Shown here: one piece after another, positions 1-11,589 of the stretch
Position numbering within the stretch: the stretch's first letter is position 1
Layout of the letters: each line of letters starts with the position of its first letter
Assembly: GCA_948567375.1 (NCBI GenBank)
Contig: OX419758.1
Location: forward strand, 14,017,001-14,081,000
Direction of reading: 5' to 3'
Length of the DNA stretch: 64,000 nucleotides
DNA from: Lunularia cruciata
Taxonomy: Eukaryota; Streptophyta; Marchantiopsida; Lunulariales; Lunulariaceae
Notes under the pieces: model-generated
Told to the model about the DNA's origin: nothing
Seen by the model: the letters and a program-made list of their open reading frames with translations, nothing else
The model's database searches: none
Program-made: the position numbers and the translations under genes

Positions 1-457
1 AAGCTTTCAATGGACCACCAAGCATGAAGAAGCATTCCAAAAGTTGAAACATATGGTGTTTTCAAGACTCATTCTTCAACCATATGATCTTCAACTACCT
101 TGTGTGGTTGACTTTGATGCTTCTAACTTTGCCATTGGAGTTGTGTCGGACTAGGAATTCCTAAATCGGTTACATTCCATTGCCTTTGTGTCTCATCAAT
201 AAACACCAGGGAAAAGAATTACTCTATATGATATCAAGATTAACTAGCAATAGTATATGCCACCAAGGTATGGAGGCATTATCTCTTGGGGAAATAGTTG
301 ATCATGCAAATCAATCACAAACCCTTGTTGTAGACATTATATTTGGAACACATGAAGAGTTAACATCATCAATGGGAGGAGCAACTCTAATTGTTTGACA
401 TCAAACTTGGGTACAAACTTTGTCGGTTTCATGTCATCCTTGATGCACTATCATGAT

Positions 458-868
458 TGTAAAAGACCAAGACCAAGGAGAGAAATAGGAGAATAGAATA
501 TCACATTGGGACACTTGAATGTGGGTAAACTCCAAATGCATAGCATGAGCTTTGGCTCTTGTATTTATAAAGAGCATAAAAGGCCCTTGAGAAGCTTCCT
601 TGAGTCACTTTCTAGGAATGCAAGCCAAGTTAATTGGGAAGCTTCTCAAGAAGCTTCCTTCTTGAAGTAGTCTTCTTGGCGTGCAAGCTAAGTTGGTTAG
701 AAGCTTCTAGAAGTTTCTTATAGAAACTACCTACTTGGGATGCAAGCTAAGCTAGTGGGAAACTTCCTAAGAAGCTTCTTGATACTTCAAGAATATTTTA
801 GGCTAATTTGGCCTATTCACTACTTCATTAACCTTGACTAACTTTGTAGCTAACTCAATATTTTTACA
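458..868 (-). mobile_element. Solo LTR of the same gypsy family, inverted
   Basis: This 411-base block begins TGTAAAAG and ends TTTTTACA. It reads as the reverse complement of the family LTR (TGTAAC...TTTTACA), including the inverted TATA at 562-569. It is flanked by the perfect 5-base duplication ATGAT (453-457 and 869-873). The sister copy at 44150 runs straight through this point, which shows the block is an insertion. One LTR with no internal region implies recombination between the two LTRs of a former complete element. Confidence 0.9.
700..717. promoter_or_regulatory. Four-unit heat-shock-element-like array in solo LTR
   Basis: GAAgcTTCtaGAAgtTTC is four perfectly spaced alternating pentamer cores, the arrangement bound by trimeric heat-shock factors. 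It lies on the promoter side of the inverted TATA box (562-569) when the LTR is read in its own direction. The sequence match is direct; function is inferred. Confidence 0.5.
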
Positions 869-2452
869 ATGATGATCTAATTTGAAGTCTTTTCCTCTCA
901 TCACGGTGGCAATTATGATAGTGTCAATTGACTCCAAGGTCCAAATTGAGTTTAGTACAGCTCTACAATAAGATCCCTTCTTTCAGATGGTATACAGTCA
1001 TCTTGCAACATGCAACAAGGAATACAACACCTTCTCCTTCAAAGAAGGCCTTCTATTCCATGAAGACCAAATGTATGATCTAACCAAGGGTGATCTTTGA
1101 CTTGTGTGTCTCCAAGAACCTCATGACTTACCAATCCCTAGTCATATGGGTGTGTACAAGACCTTGGGTACCCTCCAACACCAATGGTGGTGGCCTAACA
1201 TAGCACAAGATGTTTGAGATTTTGTTTGATTGTGTGAGAGCTGCCAACTTAACAAGGAAAACAACCAAAAAACCAAGTGGACTCCTTCAACCACTCCTTA
1301 TTCCATCAGCTCAATAGGAACACATGAGCTTGGATCTCATTACATCATTACCCAAGATAAAGCAAGTTCACATAACAATAGTGGTGTTTGTGGATGAGCT
1401 TAGTAAGCAAATCCATTTGGCATCAACCTTTGATACCATAGATGCTCCAACATTGGTGCAGATCCACTTTGTTATTGTCTTCAAGCATCATGGGATATCT
1501 CATGTACTCATTTTTTACTATGATCCTTGATTCAGTGGAAACTTTTGGCAAGCACCTTTCTAGATTCTCGACACCAAGCTTACTTTGTCCACGGCCTATC
1601 ATCCTCAAATTGATAGACAAACTAAACATGAAAATTTCACCTTGGAGGATATGCTTCATACCCTTATCAACATTCACAATACTAATTGGGATGAATGTCT
1701 TGCAACTATGGATTTTGCATATAATAATTGCCAAATAGGCAATCCGGTGCTTGTAAAATAGGCAAGCATCAGATTTTCTCCTTTCTTCCTCAATTTTGGT
1801 CAAGATTCATTTGTTCCAGAATCTCTTCTTTCTCCTTTTCCATCTCATGTCCCTCATACTTCCACCTTCTTGATCACTATATCCCAATCCCTCCAACAAG
1901 CCAAATCTCATATCCTTGTTGCTCAAAATTATCAAAAACAATATGGAGACGACCATTGTTGTGATCTCACCTTTCAAGTTGGTGATAAGATCATGCTCTT
2001 GTCTAGTAACCTACCCCTCCCACTTGATACCCAAGTCCATAGACTTACTCTTAATTGGATAGGATCCTTTGATATCACCCAAATCATTTCTCTTGTTGCT
2101 TATTGACTTGCCTTGCCTTGTCATATGTGCATCCACCATGTCTTTCATATTTCCAAGTTGAAACCCTTTGTTCCTAATCTATGTTTTCCTCTCGTGCCAA
2201 CCTCCTCCTCCTCCTCCTCCTCCCATTCCTATCAATGATTATGAAGAGTATGAAGTTGATTGGATCCTTATACGTCGCCATATTCAACAAGGTCGTCAAC
2301 AACATACAAAGTACAAAGTCCTTTGGAAAGAGTATCCCCCTCATGATGCCACTTGGGGGAATTTGTAGAATTTATTGAATGCACAAATTACCATCTAGGA
2401 GTTTGAAGCTTCAATGGCAACAAAGACATCACCAACTAGCAATGGGGGAATA

Positions 2453-2921
2453 TATAACAATATGGAGTTTAGCAACAAAGTTAGTCAAGGTTAAAAAAGT
2501 AGCAAATGGGCCAAATTAGTCTAGAATATTCTAGAAGTATCTAGGAAGCTACTTGGTACCTCCCAAGTATTGGATAACGTGCATGCCAAGTGGTAACTTC
2601 TAAGGGGAAGCTTCTTGGGAAACTTCCCGGCTAGCTTAGCTTGCACCTCAAGTAGGTAGCTTCTAGAAGGAAGCTTCCAACTACCTTAGCTTGCATGCCA
2701 AGTAGGCAACTTCTAGAAGGAAGCTTCCCCGGTTAACTTGGCTTGCATTCCAAGAAAGTAACTCTCAAGGAAACTTCCTGAGAAGCTTTTCAAGAGCCTT
2801 GTATGCTCCCTATAAATATCAAAGCTAAAGCTCATGGTAGGCATTTGGAGTTTCCCACACTCAAGTATCCCAATGCGATCTTCCATTCTCTTATTTCTCT
2901 CCTCGATCTTGATCTTTTACA
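2453..2921 (+). repeat. 3' LTR of gypsy copy 1
   Basis: The block starts at the position matching the LTR start of the sister copy (TATAAC here, TGTAAC there) directly after a purine tract, and ends TTTTACA. It holds a TATA box TATAAATA at 2811-2818. Upstream of that are many AGCTTCTAGAAG-type palindromes, including GAAtaTTCtaGAA at 2524-2536. At 469 bases it is about 45 longer than the LTRs of copy 2 because of extra repeats of the same motif. Confidence 0.88.
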
Positions 2922-3480
2922 ACACTACTCCAAGCCCCAACATACTTCAATCAACATGAACATGGAATGGTCATCCTTTGATTGGTCTCTTGAGAATAGG
3001 AATAGATTTCAACCTCTCCTTGAGCTCTATAAAAGCCCTCTCTTGCTCATCTCCCAACACAACTGTTGTGTAAGCTTGGTCAACTTTATCAAAGGGTAAG
3101 ATGTGAGTGGTTTTACAAGTATGGGGAGCTATGGAGCACATCAATATGTGTTACAATCATTATTTTTTGGTTAGCTATGGCCTCACATCCCTATGTAAGC
3201 CCATCTAGAGTGGCTCAAGATACACCATGCTTAGCATATCATTGACTCTTTACCTCACAAAGGGTAAATACTCATGTTGGAATGATGCACAAGGACTATG
3301 ATTGGACCACTTGGGATGCTCATTTAAGGCAAGCAACTACATCAAGATTGTTAATACTTGGGATTAAACATGCATTATCTATCATTTTGTTGATCACCTT
3401 GGTATACAGATTGAGTTCTATAATCCTAAACCACTCACATACATATTTTGGGATTATTTAAGACTAGTTTTCCTTGTCCA
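2922..3480. other. Unassigned sequence between gypsy LTR and non-LTR element
   Basis: No gene, RNA or clear repeat is recognised here. One 98-residue frame at 2803-3099 starts inside the LTR and shows no family features, so it is probably chance. Confidence 0.4.
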
Positions 3481-5850
3481 TGCTTATTCCACAAGCTTCC
3501 CTATACACTCCATGATAAGATTAAACATGCTTTTCACTTACTATTTGATCAATTGGCTCATGATCACATGGATAAGTTAGCATGGTTCTTATTCTTTTAA
3601 TCCTCCAATGATGTCTTCATTATACTAGAGGGGGTGTGGAGAAGAAAGAGGTTGCAACTAGATTTCATAGATTCCAAGTGGGGGATTGAGTTTCCCTACA
3701 AGAGGAGTCTATATAAGCTGCATGTCATAGGAGACACATTCAATGATATGATTAATTAGTTGTTAGGTGCTAGTCAACTTCTTGCAATGGAGAAGGGTAT
3801 GGGAGGCATTAGACCAATTGCTATTGGAGAGGTCTTTTTTTCTTCTTCTTTTTGATTATTATTTTCCTTCAATATCATTCTCACTTCTGATAGCACCTTA
3901 GTCCATATCATTTTGGAGTTGTTGCACATAAAGGTTGTGAGGCTATAACTCTAGGCATTAGAGCACTCCTAGATATCCATCCAGAGTGGGTTGTTCTACA
4001 AGTGGATGTTGAGAATGATTTAATAGCGTCTCAAGTGCATCCATATTTAGAGAGCTTAGTGAGGTAGGTGGATCCTTGGCAAGCCTATTCCTTTCATTTG
4101 GTCTTTCTATAGCTCTCTTTCTTCCCCTTATTACAAGCATGGTTCCTCACAAAAGGGAATCATTCTCTTGGAGTCAATCATTGGTATACAATAAGGAGAT
4201 CCTTTAAGGGGACCACTTTTTGCCATGTCTTACTTTAGAGCCCTCTCATCTACTACTTTGGTCATGCCAAGTTTTGTTTTTCCCTCCTTGGTAGATGATA
4301 CATACATTGTGTGCTCTATAGATCAAATTAGGCAGGTCTTTTACCACTTGACTACCGAGCTTCATCTTGTAGGCTTGAGAGTCAAGGTATCAAAGTGTAG
4401 AGCATGGTTCTCTTTAGGTATTCCTCTTTAGGTTCACCTTCAATTTCTAGAGGGATGTGTATCAAATCTACAAATAGATTATGTTTTCTTGTGGAGTGCC
4501 CATAGGATCCAAGGATTTTGTCACATGCTTCTTAAACATAGCTTTGTTGAAGATATTCTTCATGTAGATGACCTCCCTCTATTAGGAGATTTTTTAGGTG
4601 GCATTTGATATACTCTCCTTTAGTATTGCCCATAGACCTGTTCTCCTTTTTATGACCTTCTTGTCACTTTGAGAGTGCTTGATAAGAGGATAATGGGTGT
4701 CTTTGGTGATATCATTGGACCAAGGGTATTTGAGTGTGTGATATGGGATTTGGCATACAAAAAACATCTCTACCAATGTTGTGTGGGGTAGGCCTACTAT
4801 CCATGGAAGAGATGACACCTATAGCTTTTCTGGGTAGCTAGGCTCCCTCGGTACCTCTACTTTCCTCCCATTTTGTAGTTGCTAATAGCCCAATCTTGGA
4901 GACTTATGTGACCAAGGTGGAGGAGGAATCTCTTTCTCTCCAATTGTTATTGCAACATACAAGCGGTGGTATATCTCCACAAGCACAAGAGGACCTTCTA
5001 TCCTTTGCTTTCCTACCATCATATTGGACTAGAGGTTTGCATTCTTCTTTGATGGAGGAACTCTTTCAACATACACAACATTCTCTTCTAGTTGACTCTT
5101 CCATTCCTCATGCTACTAGAGCACAGCTTTACTCTTGCTCTAGCAAGGGTGTAGATTCTTGGATCCTAGCTTGACCATGCATAAGGGCATTCCAATTTGC
5201 ACTAGCTACTTTCTCTATAGTGATGAGTTTCCAACTAGGTTTGGTCCATTCATTTACATCCTCATTACTCACTTGTGAGTATGGTTCTACACTAGATGCA
5301 ATAGTGATCCATATGACAATGGTACTCTTTTTGGAGGATAGAAAATAGTTACCCACAATGCTATCAAGGATATAGTGTTTCCTATGGAATGAGAGAGTAG
5401 ATACCATGCTTGGAGGGAGCATTGGTATCCTTTGTAGATGAGACTTGTCAAGGCAGACTTATACTTGGTTGAAGATAATCAAGTGATAGCAATGGATATT
5501 TTGATTACAGACTCTACACTTGATGTTGTGTCAAAGGTAGTGATCACCCATCCTCTTGGATGAGCAACAAATGGAGTGGCAATAGGTAAGGTCTCCAAGT
5601 ATAGAGTATACAACAAGGTCACCACTTTGTTCCTCTAGCCTTGGAATTATATGGAGCAATGGATGTGGCATTTGACACATTTGTCAAGGAGTGCACAAGA
5701 GCATATCATTCTATATATTAGCAAGTATCATGTTCACTCTCATATTTCATTGCATATTTTAGACATCATGTGTACATTGCTCTACGGAGAGCACTGGTTG
5801 ATGCAATCTTTAGGAGAGCAATCACATTAGGTGATGCTTCTTTGGATGCT
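3480..5850 (+). pseudogene. Degenerate non-LTR reverse transcriptase, copy A
   Basis: Broken frames match a plant non-LTR-type reverse transcriptase. In order they show a pre-RT region (about 3480-3700), GGIRPIAIGEV (about 3798-3830), and HPEWVVLQVDVEN (about 3968-4014) carrying the first catalytic aspartate. The palm motif LVDDTY follows at 4288-4305, where many relatives have an alanine before the two aspartates. Thumb and C-terminal segments run to about 5850, including a late stretch ending in SSKGVDSWILA. Reverse transcription would copy the element's own RNA at the insertion site. Stops and a T-rich insertion near 3835 make it inactive. It is collinear with copy B at 8360-10600. Confidence 0.75.
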
Positions 5851-5970
5851 TGAGTAGACCATACAATTTGAATAGCTCAAGGTACTTTCATAAAGATACC
5901 ATTTGAATTGAAATGTATCTATCAAAACTTGCTCTAAACCAAACCATTACTTATAGTTGATAACTTAGAG

Positions 5971-6057
5971 AATCTTACTTACCTTTAAAAGAAGATTTTT
6001 GCCTATTGTAGTAGAGTAGGTACCTAAGAGATAAGGAATAACATACAGACCTAATCT
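5971..6057. repeat. Direct repeat, left copy, beside plastid insert
   Basis: A segment starting TCTTACTTACCTTTAAAAGA and containing GTAGAGTAGGTAC recurs with moderate divergence at 6582-6650. The two copies bracket the plastid-like stretch. They may be a duplication made when the plastid DNA was inserted, or an older repeat. Confidence 0.6.
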
Positions 6058-6139
6058 GCAATAGAACAAACAATTTTATTTTTTAGATGTTCAATATCAT
6101 GAAGTGTACCAATTCCAAATTTTAATTTTATTAAATAAT

Positions 6140-6470
<331 letters not shown>

Positions 6471-6575
6471 TTGACTTGACCTATAATCCTTTAGTAGTAT
6501 CAATTTTAATATATCTTTCTTTTCTTTTTCACTAAAATTTATATCCTTTTGTAGCTTTTTCAATAAAAGCCTCAA

Positions 6576-6660
6576 TTAATCTTACTTACCTTTCAAAGAA
6601 GATTGGCATCTACTATAGTAGAGTAGGTACTTAGGAAATAAGGGATGACAAATGTACTTG
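6576..6660. repeat. Direct repeat, right copy, beside plastid insert
   Basis: This is the second copy of the segment at 5971-6057, with TCTTACTTACCTTTCAAAGA and GTAGAGTAGGTACTTAGGA. It sits directly after the plastid-like DNA and runs into the minisatellite. Confidence 0.6.
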
Positions 6661-7060
6661 GAGATAGGAGATGATGGACAGAATTATCTCTGGAGATGTG
6701 AACAATGGGCAAAGTTGTCTTTGGATGAAAGATGGAGTTGATGGATAAATGATAGACATATAATACAAAACAATGAACAAAACTTCCTTTAGGAATAAGA
6801 ACAATGGGTGGGGAAAAAAGGTGATGGAGGAAATTGTCTCTAGGGGATAAGGATGATGGGCAAAGTTGTCTTTGAAGATGGGGACAATGGATCAAACATG
6901 GGCCATAGAACATGATAATGGATAGGGATATAGAATGACACATGGAGACGGGGATGATGGATGGAGTTGTCTTTGGGCATAAGGATAATGGATGGAATAG
7001 GGAACAAGATAACAAATGGGAATAGACAGTGATGAATGGAATAATCTCTAGGGACAACAT
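6645..7060. repeat. Diverged minisatellite rich in GATGGA/GGGCAAAGTTGTC
   Basis: Loosely repeated units of roughly 40-70 bases recur, built from blocks such as GGGCAAAGTTGTCTTTGGA, GGGGATGATGGATGGAGTTG and GATGGACAGAATTATCTC. The minus-strand reading frames over this stretch (repeating PKTT/PIV/HH peptides) follow from the repetition and are not convincing proteins. Confidence 0.6.
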
Positions 7061-7566
7061 GGATGATGCATATCTTCATGGTTTTTTTTGCCATGTATGT
7101 CATGCATTATAACACCCATTGTGCATGTGTGTGGTATTGTGATATTTAGCTTGGTATTACAAGTACTTGAGAGATATTATTTATATAGAGATAAAGGATG
7201 GTTCTACATTAGTCATGATTAGCTAGAGTTAGTCATAGCTAAGATAGAAGGGACCTTACTTTAGAGACGGTAGAAAGATGAGCACCACTAATTTGGATTC
7301 TAGTGTATTGACTTGGTATTATTCCTAGGTGTTTGGCTTTGAGGAAAGAGTTGAGAACTCTTGGGCCCGCAAGCCTTTTGTTTTGGATTCTTCTATAGTC
7401 CAAGGATAGCCCATGTGAAGGAATCCTTGACTTAGTGGTTGGGTCAAGATATGATCACATGCTAGTGGAATATGCCGATATGAATGGATATTCCTTTATA
7501 CTTTTTGACTTTACTTGACTTTTAGTCTAGTAACTTGAGTTACTACAGTAATTAGTAACTTTGGTG

Positions 7567-7660
7567 CATAACTATTTCACAAGTATATAAACAAGTGAAC
7601 ACTATTTCACAAGTAGTATATAAATAGTATATAAACACTATTTCACAAGTATATAAAGGG
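7567..7660. repeat. Short tandem repeat of AACACTATTTCACAAGTATATAA
   Basis: Three to four imperfect units of CACTATTTCACAAGTATATA lie side by side, each containing a TATATAA-like string. Downstream sequence (7680-7880) resembles an LTR leader in composition, but I could not find matching termini or a primer-binding site, so no element is called. Confidence 0.6.
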
Positions 7661-7879
7661 GTGAGTAGGTACTCATCATCCTTTCATTTTCAACTATCTC
7701 TCTCTCATTGAGTTCTCTAGTGAGCAATGTCTTGAGTCTTGGAGTGTTAGCTTTGGAGGAGTATGATGGAGTTGGAGTTGATTCTCCACTTCCTTGCCTT
7801 CTTAGTCCATGGTGCGCTACCATAATAGCCATCAGAGATTCATCCAAAGTGAGAGACAGGCCGGCTCACAGCACGAGAT

Positions 7880-8350
7880 AGTCAATCTTGTACAACAACA
7901 CCAAAAGCACAATTTCTCATTGCATAGCTTAGTAACAATTGCAATGGCTTTATGATTTTTGTGCCTACTTTCCTATCTTGTTGGATGAGTCCAATTTGGA
8001 GGAGACCTTTTTGGCTTTATGAAAGAAAGGCCTTACAAGGTCCATCAAGAGACTCTTCTTTCCCACATTGCCTTTGATAAGTGAAAGTGAAAGCAAGTGA
8101 AGTGGCTAGGGGTCACTTTTCACCTCAAAACTTGTCATGTTGCCTACCTTTTTAAGTAATATCTTTGTCAATGTGACGTAGTCCTTGAAATTTAGTTGCT
8201 AGCAAACAACCATTGCAAGCAAAGCACCTTCTATCCTTTGGCTATTCCCTTTTGATGAGACTATCTCCTCCCTACACTCACTACATCCTATGGCAAGAGA
8301 GTGAGTACCATTAGAGGTCTTAGATTATCTACCTAAGCAAATTTTATGTC
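7880..8350. other. Unassigned spacer before non-LTR copy B
   Basis: No reliable reading frame is seen. It may be the decayed 5' part of the downstream non-LTR element, because it stands where that element's N-terminal region should be, but the similarity is too weak to assert. Confidence 0.35.
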
Positions 8351-8359
8351 TTGATAGGT

Positions 8360-10600
8360 CACTTTTTGCACAAGCATTGTGCATTGCCTCTTGCCTTTCT
8401 TCAAGAGGCTTGTCAAGGATGGTATATGAGCATCTTAGAGATTGATTTCAGGTAGATGATCCTTCTAGTGGATTTATTGAGTTGTTTCAGGTGGTTGTAG
8501 CAACAGCGACAGGAGATGTTCCTACATCAACTAGTCAGGTTAGTTGACTTTGCACAATGGAGAAGGACAAAAGGTGCATTAGACTGATTGATATTGGAGA
8601 GATCCTTTTGGTTAGCCACACCATTGTCCCTCAACATCAATCTCACTTCCAAGAGCATGTCAGTCCACATCAATTTGGGGTAGCTACACTTGGAGGTTGT
8701 GAGGCTATTTCTCTAGGCATGAAGGCACTCCTATATCCATCTAGAATGTTGAGAATGCTTTTCATAGTGTCTCTTGTGCATCCATATTTAGAGAGCATAG
8801 GGAGGCCGGTGGATCCTTGGCAAGTCTCATTCATTTTATGTGGTCATTCTATAGCTCTCTTTGTTCCCTTTATTACCAGCATGGGTGGTTACATGAAGGA
8901 GTCACCATCTTGGAGTAAGTTGTTGGTACATGATAAGGAGATCCTTTTTTTGCCATGGCTCACTTTAGAGATCTCTTATCTACTACTTTGGTCATGCCAA
9001 GTTGTGTTTTTCTCTCATTGGTAGATGATACATACATCATGCACTCTATAGATCAGATTAGACAGGCCCTTGATTACTTGACTTCCAAGCTACATCTTGT
9101 AGGCTTGAGAGTCAAGGTGTCAAAGTGCATAGCATGGTCTCCTTCAAGTATCCCTCCACACCTTGAGCTTCTACATGAGTGTGTGATATTCTACATATGA
9201 ACTACATATATTTTTTGGAGTGCCAATAGGATCTGAGGATTTTATCACATGCTTCTTAAACAATGCCCTTGTAGAAGATATTCTCCTTGTGGATGATTTT
9301 CCTCTACTAGGAGATCCACATCCTTGATATACTCTCCTCTAGTATTGCTCATCAATTGACTTACCTTCTTCACACGGTTTCCTTCCTTGACTTTCCTATC
9401 ACGTCTAAGAGCTTTTGATAGGAGGATTATGGGAGTTTTTGGTGATATCATCGGACCAAGGACATTTGAGTGTGTGATAGTGAATTTGGAACATAGATAG
9501 ATATCTCTATTGATCTTGTATGGAGAGGTAGGCCTATTATTTATGGAGGAGATGGCACCTATGGCACTTTTGGGTAGTTGGGCTCTCTTGGCACCCCTAC
9601 TTTCTTCCAATTTTGTGGTTGTTGGTAGGCCAATTTTGCATAAATATATGATCAAGGTGGAGGAGGACTCCTTTTCTCTCCAGGTATTATTTCATAGACA
9701 AGGGATGGTCTATCCCCATGGAAAGAGAGGACCTTCCATTGTTTGCTTCACTACCATTAAATTGGACCAGAGGTTTGCAATCTTCCTTGATGGAGCAACA
9801 ATATCAACATATGCCACATTCTTTCTTAATTGACTTTTCCATTCCTCATCCCATTAGAGCACATCTTTGCTCTTGCTCCAGCAAGTGTCCAAGCTCTTGG
9901 ATCCTAGCTCAACTGTAAATTAGGGCATTTCGACTTGCATCAGCCACCTTCTCTACAGCGTTGAGGTTCTATTTAAATTTTGTCCACCCCATTGCATCTT
10001 CATTACTCACTTGTGAGTGTTGTTCTATACTAGATGCAACAATGGTCCATATGACACAGTGTCCTTTTGGAGGAAAAAGGATAGCTACCCATGATACCAT
10101 TAGGGATATAGTGTTTGCTATGGCAAGAGAGAGTGAATACCTTGCTTGGAGGGAGCATTTGTTTTCTTGTAGACCACACGTGCTGAGCAAACTTATACTT
10201 GGTCCAAGATGATCAGGTGACATTGACAGATGTTGTGGTTACAGACCCTATGCATGATGCAATGTTGGAGGGAGTGATTATTCATCCTCCTGGATGTGCA
10301 GCGAGTGGAATAGCAACAAGCAAGGTCTCCAAGTACAGAAGTATGCAACGAGGTCACCTCTTTGTTCCTCTAGCCTTGGAGTTATATGGAGCAATGGACA
10401 TGGGGTTCAACACATTTGTCAAGGAGTGCATGAGAGCTTATCACATTAGACGTTAGAAGTACAACTCTCACTCTCATACTTTATAGCATACTTTAGATAA
10501 CGTGTGTCCATTGCTCTACAAATAACATTGGTTGGTGCAATCCACAGGAGAGCAATCATGATGTTTCTTCGGATGCCCCAATAGTTTGTAGACCTTATGA
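8360..10600 (+). pseudogene. Degenerate non-LTR reverse transcriptase, copy B
   Basis: This is the better preserved copy. The pieces in order are a pre-RT segment (about 8360-8540, SGFIELFQVVVATATGDVP), then at 8557 MEKDKRCIRLIDIGE followed by SPHQFGVATLGGCEAISLG. LVDDTYI at 9018-9038 is the palm motif, followed by LHLVGLRVKVSKC (about 9091-9130). Later come LGSWALLAPLLSSNFVVVG (about 9570-9625), HPIASSLLTCECC (about 9988-10026), a cysteine-rich HMTQCPFGG (about 10048-10074), and VVVTDP with PLALELYGAMD (about 10229-10400). Several frameshifts and stops separate them. Domain order and wording are those of copy A, so both come from one family. Confidence 0.8.
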
Positions 10601-10639
10601 CTAGCATAGCTCGGAAATCTTAGGTGCGGTAGTGCAGAT

Positions 10640-10760
10640 TTATCATATCAATACCATTGGGGCCTAGCACCATTTTATCTCTTTTGTCTCTCCCTTGTAC
10701 GGCTTGATGGGTCTTCACATCCTTCATGTGTTCTATGTGGCCACTTTTTTCTCCTTTGGA
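10640..10760 (+). repeat. Conserved 3' tail segment of the non-LTR family
   Basis: The stretch around ATACCATTGGGGCCTAGC and TCTCCCTTGTACGGCTTGAT recurs with divergence at 11380-11480 and 52935-53050, and more weakly near 33480. It follows the coding end of copy B, so it is probably the element's 3' untranslated tail, left behind separately at other sites. Confidence 0.6.
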
Positions 10761-10833
10761 CAGTCTCTAAAACATGAACGGATTTAAGTCAACTTGCTTA
10801 CTTTGTAACATAGTTTAGAGAGAGTTTCAAAAT

Positions 10834-11225
10834 TAAGAAGAGATTTAAGTCAATTTGTTTACTTTGTACCGTACGTTAGACTGTGTTCATTTGCTCTACA
10901 AGAGCTCTCGATACTAAGTCAATTTGTTTACTTTGTAACGTACGTTAGACTGTGTCGATTTGCTCTACAAGGTCTCGGTACTAAGAAGAGATTTAAGTCA
11001 ATTTGTTTACTTTGTAACGGACGTTAGCCAGTGTCCATTGCTCTACAATGGACACTGTTTATAGGTGAGCAAATCACATCAGATCTAATCACAGTGTCGA
11101 TTTGCTCTACAAGGTCTCGATACTAAGAAGAGATTTAAGTCAATTTGTTTACTTTGTAGCGGACGTTAGCCAGTGTCCATTGCTCTACAATGGACACTGT
11201 TTATAGGTGAGCAAATCACATCAGA
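10834..11225. repeat. Tandem array of about four units with two perfect hairpins
   Basis: Units built on GATTTAAGTCAATTTGTTTA, then CTTTGTA, ACGTTAG and GATTTGCTCTACAAG, occur four times. The last two units are nearly identical and contain a perfect 12-base inverted repeat, CAGTGTCCATTG and CAATGGACACTG, around the loop CTCTA (11029-11057 and 11171-11199). The array seems to derive from the 3' end of the non-LTR element, whose copy B has a similar TGTCCATTGCTCTAC string at about 10505. Confidence 0.8.
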
Positions 11226-11379
11226 TCGAATCACATCAAATGCTTCTTTGGATGCTCCAGTAAGCAATATGTACAATACAATATGTTGTAATATGGAGAC
11301 AATATTTATATATCTCAGATGCACTAGGTCATTTATATATCTCTTAATATCTTAGATGCAATAAGTTAGATTTTCATTC

Positions 11380-11490
11380 CGATCCTATTGGGACTTAGCC
11401 CCATTTTACTCTTATATTTTATCCTGGTTGGGGTCTTCCCATCCTTCTTTCCTATCCTCCGGTATTGCCGTTTAACATTCACACAGTCTG
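11380..11490 (+). repeat. Second copy of the non-LTR 3' tail segment
   Basis: GATCCTATTGGGACTTAGCC and the following GGTCTTCCCATCC block match the tail at 10640-10760 with divergence. Small opposite reading frames over it show no family features. Confidence 0.55.
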
Positions 11491-11589
11491 TAAAACTTAT
11501 ATTTGAGAAATGGAGCAGGAGTTCGAGGAAGGGGAATCCACAACCGATAAACACTGGAAAATATATATTGTAGAATGTTGGGGCTCTCA

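Larger units (their letters stand above)
1..2400 (+). pseudogene. Degenerate gypsy pol: RNase H, integrase, chromodomain
   Basis: Translation shows an RNase H-type start (KHEEAFQKLKHMV at about 20-60, then VVDFDASNFAIG), a catalytic-core tether and the integrase region at about 1120-2100. An integrase end follows, and then a chromodomain at about 2236-2370 with the motif YKVLWKEYPPHDATW. In this family the chromodomain follows the integrase and is thought to direct insertion to particular chromatin. Stops and frameshifts occur throughout (for example TAG at about 151). The segment at 458-868 is foreign to the frame. Compared with the copy at 43700-45660 it keeps collinearity but not coding capacity. 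Confidence 0.85.
1..2921 (+). mobile_element. Ty3/gypsy chromovirus, 3' half (copy 1), degenerate
   Basis: The element enters the window already inside the RT/RNase H region and ends with a 3' LTR at 2453-2921. Its order is RNase H, integrase, chromodomain, polypurine stretch, LTR. It is closely similar along its whole length to the element at 40485-46134, so they are one family. The pol frame is broken by many stops and shifts, and the element is interrupted by a solo LTR at 458-868. The 5' part lies outside the window. The family assignment is firm from domain order and from the sister copy; the copy is clearly not functional. Confidence 0.9.

Noticed and set aside
6593-7103. Minus-strand frames of 155 and 87 codons
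   Set aside because: They follow the diverged minisatellite and give repetitive peptides; no domain.
7105-7890. Another LTR
   Set aside because: TATA-like strings and leader-like composition are suggestive, but I found no paired termini, primer site or second copy.
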